Shown here: positions 27,584-36,303 of the stretch, in pieces
How positions within the stretch are numbered: the first letter of the stretch is position 1
Layout of the letters: every line of letters starts with the position of its first letter
NCBI GenBank assembly: GCA_913774355.1
Contig: CAJYGB010000018.1
Span: 124,001 to 188,000, forward strand
Source: an uncultured Chryseobacterium sp.
Lineage (GTDB): Bacteria; Bacteroidota; Bacteroidia; Flavobacteriales; Weeksellaceae
Reading direction: 5' to 3'
DNA length: 64,000 nt
Made by a program: the position numbers and the translations under genes
The notes under the pieces: model-generated
Databases searched by the model: none
The model's input: the letters and a program-made list of their open reading frames with translations, nothing else
Told to the model about the DNA's origin: nothing

Positions 27584-28630
27584 ATGAGAAAATTATTCAT
27601 TCCATTATTTTCAGTCGCGGTACTGGTGAGTTGCGGTACGGCAAAAAAAACTTCCGGTATGGAAACTGCACAGTCTTCTACAGTTGTGAAGGGAAGTAAA
27701 GCTTTTGTCTCTACCTACAAAGAAATTAAAGCGGAAGATTTAAAGAAGAATCTGTATGTTATTGCTTCTGACGAAATGGAAGGAAGAGATACGGGAAGCC
27801 CCGGACAGAAAAGAGCGGGAGAATATATGGTAAATTATTATAAAAGCCTGGGTATTTCCTATCCGAAAGCACTGGGTTCCTACTATCAGAAGGTTCCTGC
27901 AGATTTTATGAAGAAAAGAGGTGGGGGAAATCTTCCAGACTCCGAAAATATTTTAGCCTTTATTGAAGGTTCTGAGAAACCTCAGGAAATTGTGGTAATT
28001 TCCGGGCATTACGATCATGTCGGAACAAGAAACGGCGTGGTATACAACGGTGCGGATGACGATGGCAGCGGAACGGTAGCTGTTATGGAAATTGCAAAAG
28101 CGTTCCAGGCGGCCAAAAAAGCAGGGAACGGACCGAAAAGATCCATCCTTTTTCTTCATGTAACGGGAGAGGAGCACGGATTATTCGGGTCCGAATATTA
28201 CACCGATCATCCGGTTTTCCCTCTGGCCAATACAGTGGTTGATTTGAACATTGATATGATCGGGCGCGACGATCCGGAAAACAGAGGAAAGCAGTATGTT
28301 TACGTGATAGGTTCGGAAATGCTGAGCTCCCAGCTTAAAGTCATCAATGAAGCAGCGAATAAAATGACGAACAATCTGGAACTGAATTACAGATATGATG
28401 ATCCGAATGATACGGAGCGTCTGTATTACCGTTCAGACCATTACAATTTTGCCAAAAACAATGTTCCGGTAGCGTTTTTCTTTGACGGGATCCATGAAGA
28501 TTATCACAAACCGACTGACGATGTGGAGAAAATCGACTATAAACTGTTGGCGAAAAGAACGCAGCTGGTTTTTGCCACAGCCTGGGAACTGGCAAACAGG
28601 CCTGAAAGGATCACCGTAGACAAAAAATAA
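27584..28630 (+). CDS. M28-family zinc peptidase, lipoprotein
   Basis: 348 residues with a lipoprotein signal ending at Cys17 (VSCG). The M28 co-catalytic two-zinc site is visible: ISGHYDHVG, NGADDDGSG, TGEEHGLFGS, NIDMIGRD and a final His in YRSDHYNF. These peptidases remove N-terminal residues from peptides. The lipoprotein anchor places it in the periplasm or on the surface, so it probably helps peptide uptake. A PA-type insertion domain is not seen. A terminator ends the unit 18 bases downstream. Confidence 0.9.
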   Translation: MRKLFIPLFSVAVLVSCGTAKKTSGMETAQSSTVVKGSKAFVSTYKEIKAEDLKKNLYVIASDEMEGRDTGSPGQKRAGEYMVNYYKSLGISYPKALGSYYQKVPADFMKKRGGGNLPDSENILAFIEGSEKPQEIVVISGHYDHVGTRNGVVYNGADDDGSGTVAVMEIAKAFQAAKKAGNGPKRSILFLHVTGEEHGLFGSEYYTDHPVFPLANTVVDLNIDMIGRDDPENRGKQYVYVIGSEMLSSQLKVINEAANKMTNNLELNYRYDDPNDTERLYYRSDHYNFAKNNVPVAFFFDGIHEDYHKPTDDVEKIDYKLLAKRTQLVFATAWELANRPERITVDKK

Positions 28631-28648
28631 TCTGTACGTAATAAAACG

Positions 28649-28682
28649 AAAGGCAAATCTGCTTTTGCGGTTTGCCTTTTTA
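28649..28682 (+). terminator. Terminator of the M28 peptidase gene
   Basis: AAAGGCAAA and TTTGCCTTT pair around a 13-base loop, followed by T-rich sequence. Confidence 0.75.
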
Positions 28683-28713
28683 TTTTTTAATTTAAAAATG
28701 CATTACATCAATT

Positions 28714-29076
28714 ATGAAACAAAAAGTAAAATCAATACGGCCTTTTATCGGTGCGGAAAATTTTGAAATCAGCAGAAGCTTTTACCGGGATCTGGGATTT
28801 GAAGAGGTGGTGATCAATCCGAATATGTCATTATTCAGATGGAATGACACCGCATTTTATCTTCAGAATGCGTATGTTAAAGACTGGATTGATAATACCA
28901 TGGTTTTTATGGAAGTAGACGATACAGATCAATTTTTCCAACAGCTTGTAAATTTAAATCTTACTGAAAAATACACTAACGCAAAATTATCTCCAGTAAG
29001 AACCATGACTTGGGGAAAAGAATGTTTTGTTCATGATCCGAGCGGGGTTTTATGGCACTTCGGAGAATTTTTTTAA
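28714..29076 (+). CDS. VOC-superfamily (glyoxalase/bleomycin-resistance-like) protein
   Basis: 120 residues with two beta-alpha-beta-beta-beta modules. RPFIGAENFEISRSFYRDLG opens the fold and DPSGVLWHFGEFF closes it. The usual first metal His is not obvious and only the C-terminal His is in place, so metal binding is uncertain. Members include glyoxalases, dioxygenases and antibiotic-binding proteins; no substrate can be assigned. Only 39 bases separate it from the endonuclease V-like gene. Confidence 0.75.
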   Translation: MKQKVKSIRPFIGAENFEISRSFYRDLGFEEVVINPNMSLFRWNDTAFYLQNAYVKDWIDNTMVFMEVDDTDQFFQQLVNLNLTEKYTNAKLSPVRTMTWGKECFVHDPSGVLWHFGEFF

Positions 29077-29115
29077 CAACAATTCCAAGAATCTTCAGAA
29101 ATATTTAATTTTTAC

Positions 29116-29631
29116 ATGATCTACGCCTTCGATACCTATTATTACGACGATTACGCCAATACGATCTGTTTGGCATTTCCGGATTGGACTTCCGAGCATG
29201 AATCGGAAGTTTTCAGCGAAAAAACCGCCATTTCTTCGGATTACGAAAGCGGTGCTTTTTACAAGAGGGAATTACCCTGTATTATAAGCCTTTTAAATAA
29301 AATCGATCTCCGGCAGGGTGATCTGATTATTGTCGACGGCTATGTTACCCTGGATGAAAACGGGAAGATGGGTCTTGGCGGCTATCTTTACGAGGCTTTG
29401 GATCGGAAATTTCCTGTAATTGGCATTGCCAAAAACGGTTTCAAAAGCAATGATCCTGAAAGAAGAACCGTTTACCGTGGTGAAAGCAGAGCGCCGCTTT
29501 TCATTACATCAAAAGGAATAGACGTAGATGAGGTAAAAGAGAAACTGGAGCAAATGCACGGCAGTTTCAGAATCCCGACGTTGCTGAAAAAGCTGGACCA
29601 ATTGACGAGAAATGAATTAGAATCAAATTAA
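29116..29631 (+). CDS. Endonuclease V-like protein, short form
   Basis: 171 residues, below the roughly 220 of E. coli endonuclease V. Three acidic residues expected in the RNase-H-like active site are in place: Asp6 (AFDTYYY), Glu52 (KRELPCI) and Asp74 (IIVDGYVTLD), and PVIGIAKNGF matches a conserved strand. The His of the classical VDGHG motif is Tyr, and the family's late catalytic His is not clear. Endonuclease V nicks DNA or RNA one base past inosine, in the cytoplasm. The protein is probably of this family, but activity is uncertain. Confidence 0.7.
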   Translation: MIYAFDTYYYDDYANTICLAFPDWTSEHESEVFSEKTAISSDYESGAFYKRELPCIISLLNKIDLRQGDLIIVDGYVTLDENGKMGLGGYLYEALDRKFPVIGIAKNGFKSNDPERRTVYRGESRAPLFITSKGIDVDEVKEKLEQMHGSFRIPTLLKKLDQLTRNELESN

Positions 29632-29777
29632 TCGGAGAAAGGTCATCTGAAAGTGTTTCAATCATCACTTAAGCTCATGTTCCTGATTCTACAGACTTAT
29701 TAAACCCGGCAGAAAAAAAATCTTCAATAAGTGATAAATATCAGTTAATTATTATTTTTATTAATTCTAAATAAATA

Positions 29778-29863
29778 TAAATTTGTAGTAATAAAAAACA
29801 CAAACAATCATATCCATATCAATTTTTGTTTTTTCGAACCGGCAGTTTATGGCCGGTTTTTTT
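29778..29863 (+). ncRNA. Possible short transcript: orphan promoter and terminator
   Basis: TAAATTTG at 29778-29785 is an exact -7 box. About 50 bases later comes a hairpin with T run (29837-29863). Between them no frame of note exists. A transcript starting near 29792 would be about 70 nt. It lies between convergent genes, so the hairpin may simply be their terminator; the -7 match could be chance in AT-rich DNA. Confidence 0.25.
29837..29863 (+). terminator. Terminator between convergent genes
   Basis: AACCGGC and GCCGGTT pair around AGTTTATG and end in a T run. It overlaps the last codon of the hxlR-type gene. Confidence 0.8.
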
Positions 29864-30221
29864 ATTTTTGATAAAGAGATTTTCTGTATTCGATGCCCCA
29901 TTTTGCAATTTCATCGATAATCGGCTCGATTGTTTTGCCGTATTCCGTTACTTCATATTCTACGGTTACGGGTTTTGTATCCAGAACGGTACGTGTAATA
30001 AGGTGGTTGATCTCCATATCCTGCAGTTCTTTTGAAAGCATTTTGGCTGCAATGCCATCGATCTCCCGAAGCAAATCCATAAACCGCATTTTCCCGCCCT
30101 GCATCAAGGTACCCAAAATATGAAACTTCCATTTGCCGGATAAAATTTCCATTGAATCCTTGATCGCATTCATCCTGTTTTTACATACCGAAGACGTATT
30201 GAAGTTCGCTTCCTTTTTCAT
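29862..30221 (-). CDS. HxlR-family transcriptional regulator
   Basis: 119 residues from the ATG at 30221; a frame to 30272 exists but lacks homology-like sequence. The single winged helix-turn-helix domain shows the HxlR layout: an early Cys (SVCKNRM) for possible redox sensing, MEILSGKWKFHILGTLMQGG, RFMDLLREIDGIAAKMLSKEL, and the wing with VTVEYEVTEYGKTIEP. HxlR regulators respond to oxidants or electrophiles. It is divergent from a DsbA-like CxxC lipoprotein gene 153 bases away, so that gene is the probable target. Confidence 0.88.
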   Translation of the reverse strand: MKKEANFNTSSVCKNRMNAIKDSMEILSGKWKFHILGTLMQGGKMRFMDLLREIDGIAAKMLSKELQDMEINHLITRTVLDTKPVTVEYEVTEYGKTIEPIIDEIAKWGIEYRKSLYQK

Positions 30222-30373
30222 AGCTGATCTGTTAAAGTGCAAAGATAGTGAATTCCGGTTAGTTGGTTTCATAGAAGAAACCGGTTTCCAAAAGGAAATC
30301 CATTACCAGGATACAGGGATTAAATCATAGCTTTGTGATACAGTAAAAAAGACATCAAATCTTAACATCATAC

Positions 30374-31381
30374 ATGCTGAATTGCAGAATACTAACCTTT
30401 TTGTTCATAACAGCTGCGCTAAGCAGCTGTAACGGACAGAATGCTAGAAGTAAGAAAATGGAGAATAAATCAACGAATCCGCTGTTATGCGATCCTGCTA
30501 CAGGAATTTGTGAAGTTCCGGGAGGAGAAAAAACCGAAATCGGGAACATCAGTGTAAAAGTTAATGAAAAACCGGTAAAAGTCATTTATTTCACAGATCC
30601 TATCTGTTCTTCTTGCTGGGGAATCGAACCACAGCTGAGAAAACTTAAACTGGAATACGGAAACAACGTAGAGGTAGAATACAGAATGGGCGGTCTTCTT
30701 CCGGACTGGAGCTACAACAGCGGAGGCATCAGCAAGCCGTCCGACGTGGCGCATCACTGGGACGAAGTAAGTTTATATTACGATATGCCGATTGACGGAG
30801 ATGTATGGCTTCAGGATCCGCTGGATTCCTCCTATCCGCCATCCATCGCTTTCAAGGCAGCTCAGATGCAGGATAAAAAGAAAGCGATTGAGTTCATGCG
30901 GGAGCTTCGTGAAATGGTATTTTTAAAGAAAAAGAATATTGCAAAGTGGGAACATATTGCTGCCGCCGCAAAAAAAACAGGCCTTGATACAGAGCAGCTG
31001 AAAAAAGATTTTTACGGAAAAGGAAAAGAACTTTTCCAGGAAGATCTTAAACTGGCCAGAGAAATGGGCGTACGGGGATTTCCTACCATGTTCTTTACCA
31101 ACGATGCGGGCAATAAAGAGATCGTATACGGATCGAAGCCTTATGCATTTTATGAAACTGCCATCTTAAAAGTAAATCCGGAGACCAAAAAGTCTGAATA
31201 TTCCAAAAACTGGGAAAATCTTTTTGCCAAATACAGTTCGCTGACGGCAAAAGAATATTCGGAATTATCCGGAACGCCGCGAAGAGAAAGTGAGCAATTG
31301 CTGAACGATCTTTCTGCAAAGGGAAATCTTGATAAGCTCACCACAAAAAACGGTTCACTGTGGACCCTGAAATCGAATTAA
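30374..31381 (+). CDS. DsbA-family CxxC protein, FrnE/SpxH-like, lipoprotein
   Basis: 335 residues. A lipoprotein-type signal ends near Cys19 (ALSSC). The thioredoxin-fold domain carries the redox pair Cys78-Ser-Ser-Cys81 (DPICSSCWGIEP) and the cis-Pro strand GVRGFPTMFF. The helical insert of DsbA-type proteins lies between. The start is uncertain: an internal ATG at 30458 would give a cytoplasmic form like many FrnE/SpxH proteins, but the hydrophobic lead and Cys support export. Its job is probably thiol-disulfide exchange on unknown partners. A strong terminator follows. Confidence 0.8.
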   Translation: MLNCRILTFLFITAALSSCNGQNARSKKMENKSTNPLLCDPATGICEVPGGEKTEIGNISVKVNEKPVKVIYFTDPICSSCWGIEPQLRKLKLEYGNNVEVEYRMGGLLPDWSYNSGGISKPSDVAHHWDEVSLYYDMPIDGDVWLQDPLDSSYPPSIAFKAAQMQDKKKAIEFMRELREMVFLKKKNIAKWEHIAAAAKKTGLDTEQLKKDFYGKGKELFQEDLKLAREMGVRGFPTMFFTNDAGNKEIVYGSKPYAFYETAILKVNPETKKSEYSKNWENLFAKYSSLTAKEYSELSGTPRRESEQLLNDLSAKGNLDKLTTKNGSLWTLKSN

Positions 31382-31408
31382 TTTCTATTAATATTTAGCA
31401 AATTTTTT

Positions 31409-31438
31409 CCGGAGATTCTTATGAGTCTCCGGTTTTTT
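31409..31438 (+). terminator. Terminator of the DsbA-like gene
   Basis: CCGGAGA and TCTCCGG pair around a ten-base loop and end in six T, 28 bases after the stop. Confidence 0.85.
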
Positions 31439-31804
31439 GTTATTGAAAAAATCATTCCGGTTTTGTCGACTGACAATGCAGAAATAAAATTGAATTTTAT
31501 TCTCAAAGTTCTATATGTTTACGGCTTAAATAACAACACCATAATTTCTGATCACACTTTTTAAATCCGGCATTTAATAGATATTTAACTAAAAATATCT
31601 TTCGTATTTCAAATGTTAAAAAACAGAATTAAAGTTTTAACAGACACGTCTTAAAAATTATCAAATTTTATCGTTTTTAATTCTTTACCAGAGGATAAAT
31701 TACCCGTATTTTGCCTGAAAATAAAGCGGATTACCTATTGGTTTTTAAGAAACCAGCATATTTGAACTCCTGATATTTTTAATAAACTTACTAAAACCTG
31801 TTAA
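31439..31804. other. Intergenic leader region of the GLPGLI gene
   Basis: About 365 bases, AT-rich, with no open frame of note and no clear stem. It probably holds the GLPGLI promoter, but no exact TAnnTTTG with a spaced -33 box was found. Confidence 0.35.
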
Positions 31805-32635
31805 ATGAAAAATAACATGAACAAACTGTTTTTTACTTTTTTGGTTGCCGGATCTTTTATGAAATCCCAAACCCAACGTTTTATCTATGATGTCACGTAT
31901 AAAAAAGATTCGGCCTCAACGGTCCGGACCAAGGAAAATTACCATCTGGATGTTGAAAATGAAAATGTTACCTATTACACAAGGGATTTTTTCGTTGCAG
32001 ATTCGCTGATCAGCAATAACCTGAAGTTTCCGGATGGTGCTAAATTAAATACTTCATCCATTATTTTTCATAAAAAAGGAAATGATCAATTCGAAGAATT
32101 TGATCTTCTGGAAGGCAGCACTATTCTCAAACTCCAGTCTGCAGAATCGCAAAACTGGAAACTGACCAAGGAAAGCAGGAAAGTAAAAAACCTGACACTG
32201 CAAAAAGCAATTACTACCTATGGCGGAAGAAACTGGACGGCCTGGTTCACAAAAGAAATTCCATTTCAGGAAGGACCCTATACTTTTCATGGCCTTCCGG
32301 GACTTATTATTGAACTCTATGATGACAAGGACAATTACCGATTTGAGCTGGTAAAATCCGAAAAAATAGCCGGAATGCAGAAAAATCAATTTATTGAAAT
32401 GTCCAGACAGATGAGCGTTCCGGTAGAGTGGGAAAAGTATAAAAAGACCAAGCTTACCTATTACGAATCTCCTGTGAATTTTCTTAAAAATGCTTCCAAC
32501 AGGGATCAGTTTTATCTTAATGACGGAACGATGGTTAATGCTGCAAACTCAAGGGAAATCAATGACCGTCTGAAAGCAAATATCAAAAGATACAACAACC
32601 CGATTAATCTGGAAAAGGCTGTGGCTTATCCTTAG
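31805..32635 (+). CDS. GLPGLI-family protein
   Basis: 276 residues from the first ATG; a second at 31817 (MNKLFFTF) is equally possible and starts the signal peptide more cleanly, ending near KSQ. The name-giving motif is HGLPGLIIELYDD near residue 165. The family is Bacteroidota-specific, exported and of unknown biochemistry; it has been found next to peptidase and TonB genes elsewhere. Here it stands alone. Beta-strand-rich composition throughout, no Cys. Confidence 0.88.
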   Translation: MKNNMNKLFFTFLVAGSFMKSQTQRFIYDVTYKKDSASTVRTKENYHLDVENENVTYYTRDFFVADSLISNNLKFPDGAKLNTSSIIFHKKGNDQFEEFDLLEGSTILKLQSAESQNWKLTKESRKVKNLTLQKAITTYGGRNWTAWFTKEIPFQEGPYTFHGLPGLIIELYDDKDNYRFELVKSEKIAGMQKNQFIEMSRQMSVPVEWEKYKKTKLTYYESPVNFLKNASNRDQFYLNDGTMVNAANSREINDRLKANIKRYNNPINLEKAVAYP

Positions 32636-32705
32636 ATCATATTGGTGGAAAATTTTTATTTAAATTATTCATAGATAAACTGCGAATTTAACATTCAGTT
32701 CATTG

Positions 32706-32838
32706 TTTGGCATAGAATTTATTCCTATATTTACTAGAGAAATACAACTGAAGTGGAAACATATTTTGCTTTTTTCAGTCCTGAAATCGCAATTAAATTT
32801 ATAAAAATTTAAGCACAGCACCGTCGGCTGTGCTTTTT
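32706..32838 (+). ncRNA. Possible small RNA between GLPGLI gene and tRNA
   Basis: TTTG at 32706 and TATATTTA at 32726 (one mismatch) have a short spacing of 16. A strong terminator ends at 32838. A transcript of about 100 nt would result. The terminator could instead belong to the GLPGLI gene 175 bases upstream. Confidence 0.22.
32811..32838 (+). terminator. Intrinsic terminator
   Basis: AAGCACAGC and GCTGTGCTT pair around ACCGTCG and are followed by six T. Confidence 0.85.
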
Positions 32839-32931
32839 TATTGTTGTCTAATTAAAAAATGAGATGTTTTTATCTACTGAATTCGCTCCTAAAGAGCGGA
32901 TTCTTTTCTTTTCAAATCGTAAAAAAATTAG

Positions 32932-32939
32932 TATCTTTG
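32932..32939 (+). promoter_or_regulatory. tRNA-Arg promoter -7 box
   Basis: TATCTTTG matches TAnnTTTG exactly, 12 bases before the tRNA 5' end, so transcription would begin a few bases ahead of it. Confidence 0.55.
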
Positions 32940-32951
32940 GTGCACCAAGAG

Positions 32952-33026
32952 GGTCCCATAGTTCAACGGATAGAATAGAAGTTTCCTAAACTTTAGATCC
33001 AAGTTCGATTCTTGGTGGGACTACCA
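32952..33026 (+). tRNA. trnR: tRNA-Arg (anticodon CCT)
   Basis: A full cloverleaf folds: acceptor GGTCCCA with TGGGACT, D stem GTTC with GAAT, anticodon stem GAAGT with ACTTT holding loop TTCCTAA (anticodon CCT), variable loop AGAT, and T arm CCAAG-TTCGATT-CTTGG. The discriminator is A at 33023 and CCA is encoded at 33024-33026. It reads AGG codons. A terminator follows about 20 bases later. Confidence 0.93.
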
Positions 33027-33045
33027 AACAGAAATATTCTGATAT

Positions 33046-33081
33046 AAAAACATCACAGGTTTTGAGCCTGTGATGTTTTTT
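33046..33081. terminator. Terminator after tRNA-Arg
   Basis: CATCACAGG and CCTGTGATG pair around TTTTGAG with A5 before and T6 after, so it works on both strands, for the tRNA and for uvrA. Confidence 0.85.
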
Positions 33082-33141
33082 ATTTATACCGGAATGTTTG
33101 TACTTATAAAAAAGCGGCCTTTTCCGGACAGCCTTTTATGA

Positions 33142-35934
33142 TTAATTTTCCAGCTTTTCTTTGATGTATTTTGCTGTATGGGATTTTTTATTTTTTGCCA
33201 GTTCTTCCGGTGTTCCTGTGAAAACCACTTCACCGCCATGCTTTCCGGCTTCCGGTCCGATATCGATAATGTAATCTGCCGACTTAATAATATCCGGCTG
33301 ATGCTCGATCACAATTACGGAATGACCCAGGTCGATCAGAGCCTGTAAAGACTTCAGCAGTTTCTGGATATCATGGAAATGAAGCCCCGTAGACGGTTCA
33401 TCGAAAATAAACAGCGTTTTGTCCGTCGTTACGCCTTTTACCAGGAATGAGGCGAGCTTTACACGCTGTGCTTCACCGCCGGAAAGGGTAGAAGAGCTTT
33501 GCCCGAGCTGCAGATATCCTAAGCCGACGTCCTGTAAAGGTCTTAGCTTGGTCACGATTTTCTCTTCTTTATTATCACTGAAGAACTCCAGTGCTTCGTC
33601 AACAGTCATGTGAAGAATATCCGAGATGTTCTTCTCGTCGTACTTTACTTCCAGAATTTCATTTTTGAAGCGGGTTCCTTTACATACTTCGCATTCCAGC
33701 TCGATGTCAGCCATAAACTGCATGGAGACATTTATTACCCCTTCACCTTTACATTCGTCGCATCGTCCTCCATCTACGTTAAAGGAAAAATGTTTCGGCT
33801 TATAGCCCATCATTTTAGCCATTTTCTGCTTGGCAAATAAATCCCGAATGTCATCGTAAGCTTTCAGGTACGTTACAGGATTGGATCGTGAAGATTTCCC
33901 GATCGGGTTCTGGTCGATCAGTTCAATATTTTTAATAAGCTTGGCAGGGAAATCAACGGAGTCATAATCCCCCTTTTTACCGCCCATACCCAGTTGAATC
34001 TGAATGTCGTTGGTGAGGATTTCCTTCATCAGGGTAGATTTTCCGCTTCCTGAAATCCCTGAAATTACGGCGAGACTTTCCAATGGAATATCAACGTCTA
34101 TATTTTTCAGGTTATTCTGGCGGGCTCCTTTAATGTGGATCCATTCTTTTGCTTTTCTTCTTTTTTTCGGAACCTCGATTTCCAGTCTTCCGGTAAGGTA
34201 TTTAGAGGTTAAGGTATCTGCATTTTTCAACTTCTTATAATCTCCTGCAAACACAAGTTCACCGCCTAAATATCCGGCTTCCGGACCGATATCAATAATA
34301 TAATCCGCAGCTTTCATTACATCTTCATCGTGTTCCACCACAATAACGGTATTGCCAAGATCACGAAGGTTATGCAGGACTTCAATTAGATTTTCGGTAT
34401 CTCTTGAATGTAACCCGATGGAGGGTTCATCCAGAATGTAAATGGAACCTACCAAAGAACTCCCTAAGCTCGTTGCCAGGTTGATCCGCTGACTTTCACC
34501 GCCGGAAAGAGTATTTGAGGTTCGGTTCAGGGTCAAATAGCCCAAACCGACTTTCAATAAAAATTCTAAACGCGTCGTGATTTCGTACAATAGTCTTTTG
34601 GCAATTTCCTGATCATGCTCGGATAATTTCAATGCCTTAATTAATGGAAACAGCTCATCCAGAGGCAGCTCGATCATCGACTGAATATTATGGCCGCCAA
34701 TTTTTACCCAGCTTGTTTCTTCACGCAGCCTCAGGCCTTCGCAGGTCGGACAGAGTGTTTTTCCCCGGTAACGGGAAAGCATTACCCGGTACTGGATCTT
34801 ATATAAATTTTCCTCCAGCATCCGGAAGAAATTATCGATGGAAGGAAAAGTACTTTTTCCGTCGCCTTTCCACAGATATTTTTTCTGTTCTTTGGTTAAT
34901 TGATGGTAAGGTTTATGGATCGGAAAGTCTTTTGCTTTCTTAATGAAATCCTTTTTCCATTCGCTCATGCTTTCTCCTCTCCATGAGGCCACTGCATCTT
35001 CAAAAACAGACAGGGTTTTATTCGGGATCACGAGGTCTTCATCAATACCGATTACTTTACCGTATCCTTCGCAAGTCGGGCAGGCACCATATGGATTATT
35101 AAAGCTGAAGAAATGAACGTTCGGTTCCAGAAATTCGATGCCATCAAGCTCAAATTTATTGGAAAATTCTTTAACTTTTCCCGTATCCATATTCTTTAAT
35201 GAACAATAGCCTCGGCCTTCATAAAACGCCATCTGAATGGAGTCTGCCAGACGCTGGAGAAAACTTTCATCCTCTTCATAAGCAAAACGGTCGATCACCA
35301 GATTGATTTCCATTCCTTTTTCAGGCGTAAAGCCAAAGCTTTCCAAATCTTCGATGCCGGCAACATTATCGTTGATTTCAAGTCTGGTAAAGCCTGCAAG
35401 TTTTAAGACATTCAGGTTCTCGCCGAAATTCGCGGCATCATAAGCATAAGGAGCTGTCAGTAAAAAAGAAGTATCTTTTTTGGAAGTCTTTATAAAATCA
35501 ATTACGTCAGAAACGGAATCCTTCTTTACTTCTTCACCGGAAACCGGGGAAAATGTTTTCCCGATCCGTGCAAAGAGTAGCTTCATGTAGTCGTAAATTT
35601 CCGTAGAAGTTCCTACCGTAGATCTCGGATTGGAAGAAATTACTTTCTGCTGGATGGCAATCGAAGGAGCCAGGCCCTTTATATCATCAACTTTCGGTTT
35701 TTCCAGCTTTCCCAAAAACTGCCGTGCGTAAGAGCTTAAACTCTCAACGTATCTTCGCTGTCCTTCCGCATAAATCGTATCAAAAGCCAGTGAGGATTTT
35801 CCGCTTCCGGAAACTCCCGTAATGACGATCAGTTTATTTTTGGGGATGAGAACATCAATGTGTTTCAGATTGTTAAGGTGTGCATTCTTAACGAAAATCT
35901 GTTTTTTAATATCTATATCTGTTTTAGTAGCCAT
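33142..35934 (-). CDS. uvrA: Excinuclease ABC subunit A (UvrA)
   Basis: 930 residues from the ATG at 35934 (MATKTDID); a frame to 35997 exists but overlaps the probable -7 box. UvrA is the damage sensor of nucleotide-excision repair. Both ABC modules are intact: Walker A GVSGSGKSSLAF and GISGSGKSTLMK, signatures LSGGESQRINLA and LSGGEAQRVKLA, and Walker B in each half (IYILDEPSIGLH, LFIFDEPSTGLH). The zinc-binding Cys pairs are seen in CPTCEGYG, CPTCEGLR and CDECKGEG with CEVCKGTRF. No uvrB or uvrC is nearby, as usual. Minus-strand TAATTTTG at 35952-35959 is a likely -7 box. Confidence 0.97.
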   Translation of the reverse strand: MATKTDIDIKKQIFVKNAHLNNLKHIDVLIPKNKLIVITGVSGSGKSSLAFDTIYAEGQRRYVESLSSYARQFLGKLEKPKVDDIKGLAPSIAIQQKVISSNPRSTVGTSTEIYDYMKLLFARIGKTFSPVSGEEVKKDSVSDVIDFIKTSKKDTSFLLTAPYAYDAANFGENLNVLKLAGFTRLEINDNVAGIEDLESFGFTPEKGMEINLVIDRFAYEEDESFLQRLADSIQMAFYEGRGYCSLKNMDTGKVKEFSNKFELDGIEFLEPNVHFFSFNNPYGACPTCEGYGKVIGIDEDLVIPNKTLSVFEDAVASWRGESMSEWKKDFIKKAKDFPIHKPYHQLTKEQKKYLWKGDGKSTFPSIDNFFRMLEENLYKIQYRVMLSRYRGKTLCPTCEGLRLREETSWVKIGGHNIQSMIELPLDELFPLIKALKLSEHDQEIAKRLLYEITTRLEFLLKVGLGYLTLNRTSNTLSGGESQRINLATSLGSSLVGSIYILDEPSIGLHSRDTENLIEVLHNLRDLGNTVIVVEHDEDVMKAADYIIDIGPEAGYLGGELVFAGDYKKLKNADTLTSKYLTGRLEIEVPKKRRKAKEWIHIKGARQNNLKNIDVDIPLESLAVISGISGSGKSTLMKEILTNDIQIQLGMGGKKGDYDSVDFPAKLIKNIELIDQNPIGKSSRSNPVTYLKAYDDIRDLFAKQKMAKMMGYKPKHFSFNVDGGRCDECKGEGVINVSMQFMADIELECEVCKGTRFKNEILEVKYDEKNISDILHMTVDEALEFFSDNKEEKIVTKLRPLQDVGLGYLQLGQSSSTLSGGEAQRVKLASFLVKGVTTDKTLFIFDEPSTGLHFHDIQKLLKSLQALIDLGHSVIVIEHQPDIIKSADYIIDIGPEAGKHGGEVVFTGTPEELAKNKKSHTAKYIKEKLEN

Positions 35935-35951
35935 AGTGCAATTAAGACTAA

Positions 35952-35959
35952 CAAAATTA
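35952..35959 (-). promoter_or_regulatory. Candidate uvrA -7 box
   Basis: The minus strand reads TAATTTTG, an exact TAnnTTTG, 18 bases before the uvrA ATG at 35934. It supports that start over the longer frame. No SOS box was recognised. Confidence 0.45.
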
Positions 35960-36303
35960 CGAATTTTTGACGGAAGTTCAGGTATATGTTTTGGCAACTA
36001 TTTACAAATCTACACTGTTAAAAAACTCAGTATTACACAATATCCATGTTTGGTTTTTTTATCATAGTTTTTTCTTCCTGATAAATCCTCGAAACCTGTT
36101 AAAGTACGGCTATTAGGCAGTTACTTACATTTCTACACTAGCTGAAATTATTTAAAGTGATACTTTTAATCAATGTGTTTTGAAATAAGTCCTGTCCGGT
36201 AGCTGTTAAGTCCCGATTTTTAGAAAAATATGGAAACTTTAACTAAAATTTAATAATATGGCGCAAAACTATCCGTTCAAATAATTGCTAATATTGCAAT
36301 ACC
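35960..36303. other. Intergenic region between uvrA and the transposase
   Basis: About 340 bases of AT-rich DNA with no gene seen. It should contain the left end of the insertion sequence, but I could not match any stretch here to an inverted copy downstream of 37230, so the element boundary is undefined. Confidence 0.35.

Noticed and set aside
33110..33140. Weak stem at the end of uvrA, considered as its terminator
   Set aside because: Pairing is short and the bidirectional hairpin at 33046-33081 explains termination better.
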